The position numbers and the translations under genes are program-made. A DNA stretch of 64,000 nucleotides from assembly GCF_025264645.1 (NCBI RefSeq), contig NZ_CP073696.1, positions 5,456,001 to 5,520,000 of the forward strand, given 5' to 3'. The DNA is from Edaphobacter lichenicola (GTDB lineage Bacteria > Acidobacteriota > Terriglobia > Terriglobales > Acidobacteriaceae). Below, piece after piece: positions 26,048 through 35,139 of the stretch; position 1 is the stretch's first letter; each line of letters begins with the position of its first letter. A model generated the notes under the pieces. That model did no database searches. It was not told the DNA's origin and saw nothing but the letters and a program-made list of their open reading frames with translations.

Positions 26048-28123
26048 GTGCCGCCCGATCCTCAGCAAAACACCTTGTCCACCTCGGCCCCCATCTCGAT
26101 CACGCCCGCCCCCCCGGAGAATCTCCCCAACCTCCACGACTTCTTCGCGCCCGGCGGCATCCTCTCCCGGTCCACCCTCGCCTTTGAGCACCGTCGCGGC
26201 CAGTACGACATGGCGAAAGCCATCGAATCCGCCTTCAAAGACAAGCGTCACCTCATCGTCGAAGCCGGCACCGGCACAGGCAAAACCCTCGCCTACTTGT
26301 TACCAGCCCTGCGCCTGGCCCGCGAGCGCAACCAGCGCGTCATCATCTCCACCGGCACCAAAAACCTTCAGGAGCAGCTCTACTTCAAGGACGTACCCTT
26401 CCTCGAATCCCTCCTCGGCCCCCTCAAAGTCTGCTACATGAAGGGCCGCGCCAACTACCTCTGCCGCCACAAGCTCTACGCCCTCCGCGACAACCCGCTC
26501 CTCAACGGCCTCGAAGAGATCGACCAGTTCCACCACATCGCCACCTGGGAAAAAGTCACCGAGACCGGCGACCGCGCCGAACTCGACCACCTCCCCGAGT
26601 CCTCCGCCCTCTGGCACAAACTCGACGCCCGCACCGAAGTCTGTCTCGGCCAAACCTGCCCCGACTGGGAGCGTTGCTTCGTCACCGCCATGCGTCGCAA
26701 AGCCCTCGAGTCTGACATCGTCATCGTCAACCACCACCTCTTCTTCGCCGACCTCAACATCAAGCAGCAAGCCGCCGGCGCACCCGACGCAGGCATCCTC
26801 CCCGAAGCCGCCGTCGTCATCTTCGACGAAGCCCACGAGCTCGAGGAGGTCGCCTCCAACTACTTCGGCATCGGCCTCAGCACCCAACGCATCGACGAGC
26901 TCACCCGTGACACCGAGATGCTCCTGAAGGCCAAACAAGCCAGCAGCAGCGCCATCGAAAGCGCCTGCGCTACCCTCAAAGACCGCTCCCGCATGTTCTT
27001 CTCGGTCCTTCCAACCGAGCCAGGCGGCGCCTTCAACGGAGGCGGACGCATGCCCTTCCTCCACCGCGAAGCATTCCTGGAAGAGAGTGGCGACACCTAC
27101 ACCGCAACCCTCAACGCCCTCACGCGCCTCGAAGGCGAACTCGAATATCTCAAGAACGTCGAAGAGTCCTCCGGCCTGCGCAAACGCGTCGCCGACATCC
27201 GCGCGCACCTCACCTTCCTTCTCGAATCTCCCGACCGCAACACCGTCTTCTGGATCGAGCGCCGCGCAGCAGGCGGCGTCCGCAATCTAGCAAGAGGCGC
27301 AGCCCACGCGAGCTTTCACACACACCTCCAAGCCACACCAATCGACGTCTCCGAACTCCTCACCACCACGCTCTTCGACAGCTACAACTCCGTCATCCTC
27401 ACCTCCGCTACCCTCACGGTATCCGGAGGTTTCGATCACATCCGTAAGCGCCTCGGCCTCCACTCCACCCGCGAGCTCATCGTCCCCTCGCACTTCAACT
27501 ACGAAAAGCAAGCGCTCCTCTACCTTCCGCCCAACATGCCCGACCCACGCGAGCCCGACTTCCCTGAGAAGGCCGCCGAACGCATCCGCCGCGTCCTCGA
27601 GATCAGCAAAGGCCGCGCCTTCTGTCTCTTCACCAGCTACGCCCAGATGCGCAACACCTACGAGCGCCTCTTAGTCGAACTCCCCTACACCCTCCTCCTC
27701 CACGGCACTGCGCCACGCAACGTTCTCCTCCAACAGTTCCGCGACACCCCCAACGCTGTCCTCTTCGGCACCTCCTCCTTTTGGCAAGGAGTAGACGTCC
27801 AAGGCGAACAACTCTCCTGCGTCATCATCGACCGCCTCCCCTTCGCCGTCCCGTCCGACCCCATTGTCGAAGCTCGCATGGAGGCCATCGAAGCCCTCGG
27901 CGGCAAGCCCTTCTTCGACTACCAGATCCCCAACGCAGTCATCACCCTCAAACAAGGCTTTGGCCGCCTCATCCGCAGCCTGAACGATCGAGGCGTCTTG
28001 ATGCTCCTAGACCCACGCATCCAGCGCCAACGCTACGGCCGCATCTTCCTGGAATCTCTCCCCCCATACCGCCTCACGCAAGACATCACCGACGTAGAAA
28101 AGTTCTTCGAGCAGCCCACCTAA
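26048..28123 (+). CDS. DinG/YoaA-type ATP-dependent DNA helicase with Fe-S cluster
   Basis: The 691-residue superfamily 2 (XPD-like) helicase has the Walker A motif EAGTGTGKT (residues 72-80), motif Ia ISTGTKNLQEQ, the DEAH box (260-263) and the C-terminal FGTSSFWQGVDVQGEQLSCVIIDRLPF and QGFGRLIRS motifs. Four cysteines (139, 199, 204, 210) fit the Fe-S cluster that DinG and XPD use. It would unwind 5'-to-3' damaged or R-loop DNA. The start is a GTG. It is divergent from der and is followed by a three-hairpin repeat. Confidence 0.9.
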   Translation: MPPDPQQNTLSTSAPISITPAPPENLPNLHDFFAPGGILSRSTLAFEHRRGQYDMAKAIESAFKDKRHLIVEAGTGTGKTLAYLLPALRLARERNQRVIISTGTKNLQEQLYFKDVPFLESLLGPLKVCYMKGRANYLCRHKLYALRDNPLLNGLEEIDQFHHIATWEKVTETGDRAELDHLPESSALWHKLDARTEVCLGQTCPDWERCFVTAMRRKALESDIVIVNHHLFFADLNIKQQAAGAPDAGILPEAAVVIFDEAHELEEVASNYFGIGLSTQRIDELTRDTEMLLKAKQASSSAIESACATLKDRSRMFFSVLPTEPGGAFNGGGRMPFLHREAFLEESGDTYTATLNALTRLEGELEYLKNVEESSGLRKRVADIRAHLTFLLESPDRNTVFWIERRAAGGVRNLARGAAHASFHTHLQATPIDVSELLTTTLFDSYNSVILTSATLTVSGGFDHIRKRLGLHSTRELIVPSHFNYEKQALLYLPPNMPDPREPDFPEKAAERIRRVLEISKGRAFCLFTSYAQMRNTYERLLVELPYTLLLHGTAPRNVLLQQFRDTPNAVLFGTSSFWQGVDVQGEQLSCVIIDRLPFAVPSDPIVEARMEAIEALGGKPFFDYQIPNAVITLKQGFGRLIRSLNDRGVLMLLDPRIQRQRYGRIFLESLPPYRLTQDITDVEKFFEQPT

Positions 28124-28168
28124 GTATTCCGACCAACGGGAGGACCAAAAAGTCTGCACTTCCACGAC

Positions 28169-28226
28169 AAGGTACACAAGTCACGAAGTGACCGCCCCAC
28201 GCGCAGTGGGCCCGTCCGGCAGGACA
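28169..28226 (+). repeat. 58-nt three-hairpin element, copy A
   Basis: The element holds three predicted stem-loops in order: GTCAC-GAA-GTGAC, CCCAC-GCGCA-GTGGG, and GTCC-GGCA-GGAC. Its last base is 67 nt upstream of the alpha-glucosidase start and its first base 46 nt after the helicase stop. A second copy at 36238-36295 differs mainly in the middle stem, where both arms change together. Confidence 0.75.
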
Positions 28227-28292
28227 TAGCATCGAACAAGCTCTAACCGGGCGCTGCTTGACGCGCCCACGTCATGCGTAGACCATAGTCCG

Positions 28293-30095
28293 GTGAAGAA
28301 ACCCTCCCTAACCGCCGCAGTCCTCGCCCTCGCAATACTCGCACCCGTGTCCCAACTCCACGCAGAAACCGCAGCGCCCGCACTCATCAACGGCTACCAG
28401 CCGACATGGTGGAAGGAAGCAGTCGTCTACCAGGTCTACCCTCGCTCCTTCAAAGACTCCAACGGAGACGGCATCGGCGACATCCCCGGCATCACCTCCA
28501 AGCTCGACTACCTCCAGAAGCTCGGCGTCAACGTCATCTGGCTCAGCCCGCACTACGACTCACCCAACGCCGACAACGGCTACGACATCCGCGACTACCG
28601 CAAAGTCATGTCCGAATTCGGCACCATGGCCGACTTCGACAAGATGCTCGCCGGCATCAAGCAGCGCCACATGCGCCTCATCGTTGACCTCGTCGTCAAC
28701 CACACCTCCGACGAGCACCACTGGTTCGTCGAAAGCCGCAAATCCAAAGACAATCCCTACCGCGACTACTACTTCTGGCGCGACGGCAAACCAGATCCAG
28801 CCGGCAAACCCGGCCCCGACGGCAAGCCCACCACGCTCCCACCAAACAACGACCCCTCGTTCTTCTCCGGCTCAGCCTGGCAGTTCGACCCCACCACCAG
28901 CCAGTACTACCTCCACTACTTCGCCGTAAAACAGCCCGACCTTAACTGGGACAATCCCAAGGTCCGCGAAGAGGTCTACAGCCTCATGCGTTTCTGGCTC
29001 GACAAAGGCGTCGACGGCTTCCGCATGGACGTCATCCCCCTCATCTCGAAGAACCCTGCCTTCCCCGACCTAACCCCCGACCAGCTCCACAACTACGGCA
29101 ACGCCTACGCCAACGGCCCCCACATGCACGAGTACCTCCAGGAGATGAACCGCAACGTCATGGCCAAATATGACGTCATGACCGTAGGCGAAGCCCTCGG
29201 CATCTCCCTCGAACAGACTCCCCTCATCGTCGGCGACGACCGCCACGAGCTCAACATGATCTTCAACTTCGACGCCATCCGCTCCAACCGCGTCGGATAC
29301 GACTTCAAGCCCGCAGACCTCCCCACACTCAAAGCCATCTACACCCGCCACGCCGAAGTGCTCGACACCCACAGTTGGGACACCGTCTTCCTCTCCAACC
29401 ACGACAACCCCCGCATCGTCTCCACCTTCGGCGACGACTCACCCGAATTCCGCGTCCCCTCCGCAAAGCTTCTCGAAACCATGATCCTCACCCTGCGCGG
29501 CACGCCTTTTCTCTACCAGGGCGACGAGCTAGGTATGACCAACTATCCATTCAAATCCATCACCGACTTCGACGACATCGAAGTAAAAAACGCCTACAAG
29601 GCCAACGTAGTCACCGGCAAAATCCCTGAAGACGTCTTCATCGCGAACCTCCGCCACACCAGCCGCGACAACTCCCGCACCCCCGTGCAGTGGGACAGCT
29701 CCACCAACGGAGGCTTCACCACCGCAGCAAAACCCTGGCTAGCCGCAAACCCGAACTACACGCAGATCAACGCCGCAGCTGAAGTCGCCGACCCCAACTC
29801 CATCTACAACTACACCGCCAAACTCATCGCCCTGCGCCACGCCCATCAGGCCTTCGTCTACGGCGACTACAAAGACATCGACCCCGACAACAAATCCATC
29901 TTCGCCTACACGCGAACACTCGGAACCGAACGCTTCCTCGTCGTCCTCAACTTCTCCAAAGATCCCATCACCTACGCCTTACCCGGTGGCCGAAGCGTTG
30001 GCAGCCTGGTCCTCTCAAACCTCACGCCCCCCGAACAAAACACCGCCACACTTCACCTCGCAGGCTGGGAAGCCCGCATCTACAAACTGCAGTAG
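28293..30095 (+). CDS. Exported GH13 alpha-glucosidase (oligo-1,6-glucosidase-like)
   Basis: The 600-residue protein starts with a signal peptide (residues 1-24, cleavage after LHA). The (beta/alpha)8 barrel carries the GH13 regions: DLVVNH, GFRMDVI with nucleophile Asp246, TVGEALG with acid/base Glu300, and FLSNHDNPR with Asp371. The start (WWKEAVVYQVYPRSFKDSNGDG) and the C-terminal domain fit alpha-glucosidase/oligo-1,6-glucosidase or trehalulose-forming enzymes rather than alpha-amylase. It would cleave short alpha-glucans in the periplasm. The start is GTG. It is monocistronic, with a structured repeat in its 5' region. Confidence 0.9.
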   Translation: MKKPSLTAAVLALAILAPVSQLHAETAAPALINGYQPTWWKEAVVYQVYPRSFKDSNGDGIGDIPGITSKLDYLQKLGVNVIWLSPHYDSPNADNGYDIRDYRKVMSEFGTMADFDKMLAGIKQRHMRLIVDLVVNHTSDEHHWFVESRKSKDNPYRDYYFWRDGKPDPAGKPGPDGKPTTLPPNNDPSFFSGSAWQFDPTTSQYYLHYFAVKQPDLNWDNPKVREEVYSLMRFWLDKGVDGFRMDVIPLISKNPAFPDLTPDQLHNYGNAYANGPHMHEYLQEMNRNVMAKYDVMTVGEALGISLEQTPLIVGDDRHELNMIFNFDAIRSNRVGYDFKPADLPTLKAIYTRHAEVLDTHSWDTVFLSNHDNPRIVSTFGDDSPEFRVPSAKLLETMILTLRGTPFLYQGDELGMTNYPFKSITDFDDIEVKNAYKANVVTGKIPEDVFIANLRHTSRDNSRTPVQWDSSTNGGFTTAAKPWLAANPNYTQINAAAEVADPNSIYNYTAKLIALRHAHQAFVYGDYKDIDPDNKSIFAYTRTLGTERFLVVLNFSKDPITYALPGGRSVGSLVLSNLTPPEQNTATLHLAGWEARIYKLQ

Positions 30096-30161
30096 CTGCT
30101 TTCGCCATTGATCTGGTTGTGATCGGCAGCTACATTTTTTTGTCATCGTCAATTTTTTGTT

Positions 30162-30197
30162 GTCATTCCGCAGCGAAGCGGAGGAATCTGCTTTTGC
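30162..30197 (+). repeat. GTCAT-hairpin-CTGC dispersed repeat variant, copy 3
   Basis: The unit is GTCATTCC, GCAGCGAAGCGGA, GGAATCTGCTTTTGC, so ATTCC pairs with GGAAT around a GC-rich loop. It lies in the 156-nt gap between the alpha-glucosidase and the next small gene. The closest copy is at 31074. Confidence 0.75.
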
Positions 30198-30251
30198 CTC
30201 TGTAGTTGCCTGTCCCTCATTTGTTCCTCACCGTAAAATAGAACCATCTCC

Positions 30252-30497
30252 ATGGGCCGCAATCTCTACATCCTCGCCGGAAGCCTCATTCTCTTCGGTT
30301 TCATCTCCTTCGGGGTTTCCTACACCAACATCGCCCAGCAGCCCGGCTCCCCCGGCGACGCCTCCCTCTGGCGCACCATGGGCCTCGGCTTCTTCGTCGT
30401 TGGCCTCTTCGTCGCCCTCGCCGGTATCTTGTCCTCGCTCTTCGAGCAAGCCGAGCGCCGCGACGAAGAATCCCGCCGTGCCAAGCGCCGCCACTAG
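30252..30497 (+). CDS. Small two-helix membrane protein
   Basis: The 81-residue protein has two hydrophobic helices (about residues 5-24 and 42-62), separated by a short polar loop, and a strongly charged tail (EQAERRDEESRRAKRRH) that would lie in the cytoplasm. No family is recognised. Coding support comes from GC-rich third positions and the clear membrane pattern. A TAAAAT box lies only about 15 nt upstream of the ATG, so its own short-leader transcript is possible. queD follows 124 nt later. Confidence 0.6.
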   Translation: MGRNLYILAGSLILFGFISFGVSYTNIAQQPGSPGDASLWRTMGLGFFVVGLFVALAGILSSLFEQAERRDEESRRAKRRH

Positions 30498-30621
30498 CCA
30501 AACCAGCCCGATTCCCCGCAAAACGGTACAATCAAAGTAGGCTGCTGCCACGTCCCCGAGCCCACCCACACAATCCAGACGCGGCCACTCAACCACCGAG
30601 ACGGAAGGGATTCACAGAACC

Positions 30622-31002
30622 ATGTTCGAAGTAACCGTAGAAGCCGGCTTTTCCTCCGGCCACTACCTCCGCAACTATCGCGGCAAGTGCGAGAACCCGC
30701 ACGGCCACAACTACAAGGTCTTCGTCACCCTCATCGGCGAAGAGCTCGATGAAGCTGGCATGCTTCTCGACTTCAAGCTCCTCAAGCAGGTCATGCGTCC
30801 CACCGTCGAATATCTCGACCACTTCATGATCAACGACCTCCCGCCCTTCGACAAAGAGCTGAACCCCAGCGCCGAAAACCTCGCAAAGTACTTCTACGAC
30901 CAAACCAGCGCTCAACTCCACGAGATGACCGCCGGCCGCGTCCGCGTCAAAGACTGCACCCTCTACGAGACCGACACCAGCTTCGCCCGCTACTACAAGT
31001 AG
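30622..31002 (+). CDS. queD: 6-carboxy-5,6,7,8-tetrahydropterin synthase QueD
   Basis: QueD makes 6-carboxytetrahydropterin from dihydroneopterin triphosphate, the second step of queuosine precursor synthesis. The 126-residue protein has the zinc histidines His14, His27 and His29 (SSGHY and NPHGHNY), the catalytic-type Cys23, and the late LYETDTSFARY block with its conserved Glu. Length agrees with the family (about 120). queE follows 146 nt later, with a GTCAT repeat between them. A human-type 6-pyruvoyl synthase role is less likely given queE and queC in the window. Confidence 0.93.
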   Translation: MFEVTVEAGFSSGHYLRNYRGKCENPHGHNYKVFVTLIGEELDEAGMLLDFKLLKQVMRPTVEYLDHFMINDLPPFDKELNPSAENLAKYFYDQTSAQLHEMTAGRVRVKDCTLYETDTSFARYYK

Positions 31003-31073
31003 CCGCCGTGATTCGTCGGACCGTTCTAATGTGCCTCTGCTGTCATCTCTGCTTTTTGCTTGTTCTTTTGGTT

Positions 31074-31105
31074 GTCATTCCGCAGCGAAGTGGAGGAATC
31101 TGCTG
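31074..31105 (+). repeat. GTCAT-hairpin-CTGC dispersed repeat variant, copy 4
   Basis: The unit is GTCATTCC, GCAGCGAAGTGGA, GGAATCTGCTG. It differs by one base from the core at 30162-30187. It lies between the co-directional queD and queE genes. Confidence 0.75.
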
Positions 31106-31148
31106 TAACTTCCGCTAGCCCAGCCACTGCTCTTCGAAGTCGAAACCC

Positions 31149-31832
31149 ATGCACCTAATCGAACTCTACAAATCCGTTCAAGGCGAATCCTCCTTCGCTG
31201 GCCTCCCCTGCATCTTCGTCCGCCTCGCCGGTTGCAATCTCCGCTGCGCCTGGTGCGACTCCGAGTACACCTTCTCCGGCGGCAAGCCCTTCTCACTCGA
31301 CGAGATCGAGCAACAGATCAAAGCCCTCGCCCCATGCACCCTCATCGAGTTCACCGGCGGCGAGCCCATGCTTCAGGCAAAAGAACTCCTCCCCCTCATG
31401 GACCGTCTCCTCGCACAAAACTACACGCTGATGATCGAAACATCAGGCGAGCGCCCATTAGCAGACGTCCCCAAAGCCGTCCACAAGATCGTCGACGTCA
31501 AATGCCCCGGTGCAGGCAGCGCCGCCAACAGCTTCCGCATGGAAAACCTCGAAGCCCTCACCAAAAGCGACGAAGTAAAGTTCGTCCTCACCAACCGCGC
31601 CGACTACGACTTCGCACGCACCTTCATCACCGAACACAAGCTAAACGAAAAAGCCGGCCAGATCCTACTCAGCCCCGCCTTCAACAAATCCCCTAGCCCA
31701 CTCCGCACGACCGACAACGCCACCCTCGACCCCCGTACCTTGGTCGAATGGATGATGGCCGACGGCATCAACGCTCGCCTCTCCCTCCAGATCCACAAGT
31801 TCATCTGGGAGCCCATGAAGAAGGGCGTCTAG
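31149..31832 (+). CDS. queE: 7-carboxy-7-deazaguanine synthase QueE
   Basis: QueE is a radical SAM enzyme that contracts the ring of 6-carboxytetrahydropterin to 7-carboxy-7-deazaguanine. The 227-residue protein has the N-terminal YKSVQGESSFAGLPCIFVRLAGC block (in pieces) and the 4Fe-4S motif Cys29-x3-Cys33-x2-Cys36 (GCNLRCAWCD). EFTGGEPMLQ (the GGE SAM motif) and VDVKCPGAGSA follow. The substrate is supplied by QueD, encoded just upstream, and the product goes to QueC at 10318-11028. Confidence 0.95.
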   Translation: MHLIELYKSVQGESSFAGLPCIFVRLAGCNLRCAWCDSEYTFSGGKPFSLDEIEQQIKALAPCTLIEFTGGEPMLQAKELLPLMDRLLAQNYTLMIETSGERPLADVPKAVHKIVDVKCPGAGSAANSFRMENLEALTKSDEVKFVLTNRADYDFARTFITEHKLNEKAGQILLSPAFNKSPSPLRTTDNATLDPRTLVEWMMADGINARLSLQIHKFIWEPMKKGV

Positions 31833-31879
31833 CCTGGAGCAAGGTAGCAGTTGGCGTAGGGTCTCCGTGCCCTTTGTTT

Positions 31880-31908
31880 GTCATTCCCGAAGGGAATCTG
31901 CGATTGCC
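31880..31908 (+). repeat. GTCAT-hairpin-CTGC dispersed repeat, copy 5
   Basis: The core GTCATTCCCGAAGGGAATCTGC is identical to that at 3848 and 44320. It lies in the gap between the convergent queE and the minus-strand secreted-protein gene. Confidence 0.8.
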
Positions 31909-31935
31909 TTCCTCCACACAAACAGCGAATCCGCT

Positions 31936-32871
31936 CTAAGGTTTCTGCACCGCGGGAGGACCCACCGGCATCACGCTCGGTATGCTAGCCAGCAGAATCG
32001 CCAGATCCCGCTTCATGTGCGTCAACCGCGCGCGAAAGTCATACAACATCGCCTGCCGATCATCCAGATCACCAATGGACTGTTTGATCTTCTCTCCCGG
32101 CATGCTCGTCAGTTGCTCGATCTTCTCACGACCCTTCGCAGACGCCGGATCAGGGATGCGTCCCACCTGCACCCAACCACGAATCAGCAACTGTTGCCGC
32201 GTAACACCATCCGCGAAGCCCGGCACCGGCGAGTTCATAAACGTCGCCACCACCTTCGAATACACATTCCTCTCATTCGCAGGCCGGTCGAAGATCTCGC
32301 TCAACATATTGCTCTTCACCTCCAGCTCCCGCTTCGATCCCTCGCTTGCCCGCAGCGCAATCAACGACAACACCGCCGTAGCCGACCCCGCAACGATCCC
32401 CGTCACACTCGCCGCAGTAGCATGCGTCGTCAGCCCCAGCGCCGAACTCGCCGTTCCCGCAGTTCCCCCAATCGCAATGCTCACCAGGTTCAGCCGCCCC
32501 ACCTGGCTGTCCCGATGCGTCGTCAGGTAATTCTGCAACTCTCGCGTCTCCGCAATCTCCACATCGATCTGACCCGTCGTCGCATCCACCTCCATCGACG
32601 CCGACGTCACCTCCATCAGCGCCTGCTGTCTCGCGAAAAAAAGCTCCAACCGCTTCTCAGGCGACGGCTCCGACTCCGAAGAAAGCTCCCGTATGCGATC
32701 GAACAGCGGCGACATCCCCGTAGCCCGCGCCGTCTGCTCTGCCGAGAGCGCAATATCCGCATCAGGCGTAACGTCGGGCGGCTTCTGCGCGTAAGCCGTA
32801 ACGCTCAAACAAACCGCCACAGCCAAAGGCAACTCAAATCGGCGAAGGGTTGAATGCACTGTGCGAAACAT
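31936..32871 (-). CDS. Exported protein of unknown function with central Gly/Ala hydrophobic stretch
   Basis: The 311-residue protein has a signal peptide (residues 1-28, cleavage after AYA). A helical, charged region follows (about 45-130) with coiled-coil-like spacing. A Gly/Ala-rich hydrophobic segment (about 130-172) could be one or two membrane helices. The C-terminal half is again helical (NMLSEIFDRPANERNVYSKVVATF, then a KIKQSIGDLDDRQAMLYDFRARLTHMKRDL helix in pieces). No known family is recognised. It is probably an envelope protein. It converges on queE, and nothing nearby suggests a pathway. Confidence 0.65.
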   Translation of the reverse strand: MFRTVHSTLRRFELPLAVAVCLSVTAYAQKPPDVTPDADIALSAEQTARATGMSPLFDRIRELSSESEPSPEKRLELFFARQQALMEVTSASMEVDATTGQIDVEIAETRELQNYLTTHRDSQVGRLNLVSIAIGGTAGTASSALGLTTHATAASVTGIVAGSATAVLSLIALRASEGSKRELEVKSNMLSEIFDRPANERNVYSKVVATFMNSPVPGFADGVTRQQLLIRGWVQVGRIPDPASAKGREKIEQLTSMPGEKIKQSIGDLDDRQAMLYDFRARLTHMKRDLAILLASIPSVMPVGPPAVQKP

Positions 32872-32984
32872 GGTGCCAGTCTATGTCAGACCACTGCATC
32901 AAGAGATATTTTTCCTGAGCCGGATCTTTCTAAACCTGCGCCAATCGATGGGCAATCCGCACCCATCTTGATAAACTACGCGCC

Positions 32985-34163
32985 ATGTCCGTCGTAGCCG
33001 AACCCGTCGCTGCCCAGCGCGCTCGTCTCGAATCGGTAGACGTCGTTCGTGGCGTCATCATGGTCGTCATGGCGCTCGACCATACGCGCGACTTCTTCGG
33101 CTACCCCGGCTCCCCAACAAATCTAGCCACCGCAAGCATCGCGCTCTTCTTCACTCGCTGGATCACCAACATCTGCGCCCCCGTCTTCTTTCTTCTCACC
33201 GGCACCGGCGCATTCCTCTCACTCCGCAAACGTTCCAAACGCGAACTCTCCCGATTCCTCTTCACCCGCGGCCTCTGGCTCATCTGTCTCGAACTGGTGC
33301 TCTTCCGTTGCTTCATCCTGCAGTTCAACTTCGACTACCACACGACCGTCATCACAGTTCTATGGGCGCTCGGCTGGGCGATGATCGTACTTTCAGCACT
33401 CATCTATCTGCCAACCTCAGTAGTCACTGCATTCGGCATCGTCCTAATCGCCACCCACAACCTCTTCGACGCCGTCCAGTCCGCAAACCCAATCTGGTCA
33501 ATCCTTCACTCCCCAAACATCATCTTCTCCACCCCGGGACACATCGTCTTCGTCGCCTACCCGCTTATCCCGTGGATCGGTGTCACCGCCGCCGGCTACG
33601 GCCTCGGTCAGATCTACGCATGGCCATCCGCTCGCCGCTGCACCTTTCTCCTTCGCCTCGGCCTATGCCTCACCGCAGGCTTCCTAATCCTCCGCGCCAT
33701 CAACATCTACGGCGACCCATCTCGCTGGAGCACTCAGCCAACCACCATCTACACCGTTCTCTCCTTCCTCAACACCACCAAATACCCGCCCTCGCTGCTC
33801 TTCCTCCTCATGACGCTAGGCCCGGCGCTCCTTCTCCTATGGGCAGTCGATGAGCACACACCAACACTTCTGCGTCCCGCGCTCATCATCGGCAAGGTCC
33901 CGCTCTTCTACTACCTTCTGCACTTCTTCTTCATCCATCTGCTGGCAGTCGTCGTCAGCTACATCCGCTTCAGCCAAATACAGAACATGTTTCACTCACC
34001 CGACCTGGCAAACTTCCCCGCGACCTTCCCACCCGGATGGGGATTTAGGCTGCCGCTGGTCTATCTCACATGGGCCTGCATCGTCATCGCGGTCTACCCG
34101 TTCTGCCGTTGGTACGCAGCATTAAAACAGCGCAGCAACAATCCCTGGCTCAGCTTCCTCTAA
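32985..34163 (+). CDS. DUF1624/heparan-alpha-glucosaminide N-acetyltransferase-like membrane protein
   Basis: The 392-residue protein has about ten membrane segments. The N-terminal RLESVDVVRGVIMVVMALDHTRDFF motif, followed by FTRWITNICAPVFFLLTGTGAFL, is the signature of DUF1624, a relative of the HGSNAT/acyltransferase-3-like transmembrane acyltransferases. The conserved His in ALDHTRD is the likely active-site residue. PLFYYLLHFFFIHLLA near the end also fits. It would acylate a sugar or lipid at the inner membrane; the target is unknown. It converges with the esterase gene, leaving a gap of 22 nt. Confidence 0.82.
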   Translation: MSVVAEPVAAQRARLESVDVVRGVIMVVMALDHTRDFFGYPGSPTNLATASIALFFTRWITNICAPVFFLLTGTGAFLSLRKRSKRELSRFLFTRGLWLICLELVLFRCFILQFNFDYHTTVITVLWALGWAMIVLSALIYLPTSVVTAFGIVLIATHNLFDAVQSANPIWSILHSPNIIFSTPGHIVFVAYPLIPWIGVTAAGYGLGQIYAWPSARRCTFLLRLGLCLTAGFLILRAINIYGDPSRWSTQPTTIYTVLSFLNTTKYPPSLLFLLMTLGPALLLLWAVDEHTPTLLRPALIIGKVPLFYYLLHFFFIHLLAVVVSYIRFSQIQNMFHSPDLANFPATFPPGWGFRLPLVYLTWACIVIAVYPFCRWYAALKQRSNNPWLSFL

Positions 34164-34185
34164 GCGCGCCGAATATTCACAGCGA

Positions 34186-35139
34186 TCAGTGCTTAAGAAA
34201 ACCCTTGGTATCCAGCCACGCCAAAAACAGAGACGGCCACTCCGAATAAGACCCGTGATTGCTCAAACGCAATCCAAACCCATGGCCCACCCCGGCATAC
34301 ACATGCAGCTCTGCCGAAACGCCGGCCTTCCGCAACTCGAGATAAAGCTCCGGCAGTCCCTGCGAGATGTTCTCTCTGTCCTCCGCGCCACACAACAAAA
34401 ACGCCGGAGGAGTGTCCTTCGTCACCTTGATCTCCTTTGGCAGCCCCGGATAGAACAGCGCCTGAAACGCAGGCTTCGAGCTCTCCCGATCAATCGCGTC
34501 CGTCGCCCCCGGCTTGCCGTCGTCATAGTGCGTACTTGCAAGCACAGCCAACTCACCACCAGCAGAGAAGCCCATCACCCCAACCCTCGCCGGATCCACC
34601 TTCCACTCAACCGCTCTGCTCCTGACCAGGCGAATCGCTCGTTGAATATCCGCGAGCTCGTCCCCTTCGACCGTATACGTCGAACCCTTCTCCCTCGCCA
34701 ATCTGTACTTCAAAACAAACGCGGCAACGCCATGCCCACTCAACCACTTCGCCACGTTATTGCCCTCGTGATCAACCCACAGTTCAGAGTGCCCACCACC
34801 CGGCGCGATAATCACCGCCGCTCCTGTCGCCATTCCCGGTTGAGGCAGATAAGGCGTAATCGAAGGCTGATGGACAGTCGAAACAATCCGGTCGCCCTCC
34901 GCGCTCTCGCGCACCGTCTCCGGAGCGGTCTTTCCTTCAGAACCTGGAGCGCCGTCAGCCCAAAGCTGTATCGCCTGATGCTGCGCAAGCACCGGCCTCA
35001 CAAGCATCAGGAATAAAACCAATCCCCAAACCGCTCTGCCAGCAATCCATCCTCGTTCCGCCGCGCGCCTTCGCAAAATCAACCACCTCCACCAGCCTAA
35101 AACTATAACGAAATTCGCGATAACATCATTTATGCGCAT
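34186..35139 (-). CDS. Exported alpha/beta-hydrolase (BD-FAE/acetyl-esterase-like)
   Basis: The hydrolase body has VIIAPGGGHSELW (oxyanion-hole HGGG-like motif), the nucleophile elbow GFSAGGEL, CGAEDREN with the acid residue and GVGHGFGL with the catalytic His. This fits feruloyl/acetyl-xylan esterase-like enzymes. A membrane or signal helix ends in PVLAQ. The start is uncertain: ATG 35139 gives 318 residues with a long basic N terminus and overlaps the divergent NUP gene start by 8 nt. A later GTG or TTG near 35055 would give a normal signal peptide. A longer frame to 35259 is unlikely since it runs into the NUP gene. Confidence 0.75.
   Translation of the reverse strand: MRINDVIANFVIVLGWWRWLILRRRAAERGWIAGRAVWGLVLFLMLVRPVLAQHQAIQLWADGAPGSEGKTAPETVRESAEGDRIVSTVHQPSITPYLPQPGMATGAAVIIAPGGGHSELWVDHEGNNVAKWLSGHGVAAFVLKYRLAREKGSTYTVEGDELADIQRAIRLVRSRAVEWKVDPARVGVMGFSAGGELAVLASTHYDDGKPGATDAIDRESSKPAFQALFYPGLPKEIKVTKDTPPAFLLCGAEDRENISQGLPELYLELRKAGVSAELHVYAGVGHGFGLRLSNHGSYSEWPSLFLAWLDTKGFLKH

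Noticed and set aside
28169..28226. Reading the three-hairpin element as coding because minus-strand frames share a VLPDGP...AVTS end
   Set aside because: The shared peptide follows from the shared DNA repeat; the compensatory stem changes alter the peptide while keeping the hairpin.
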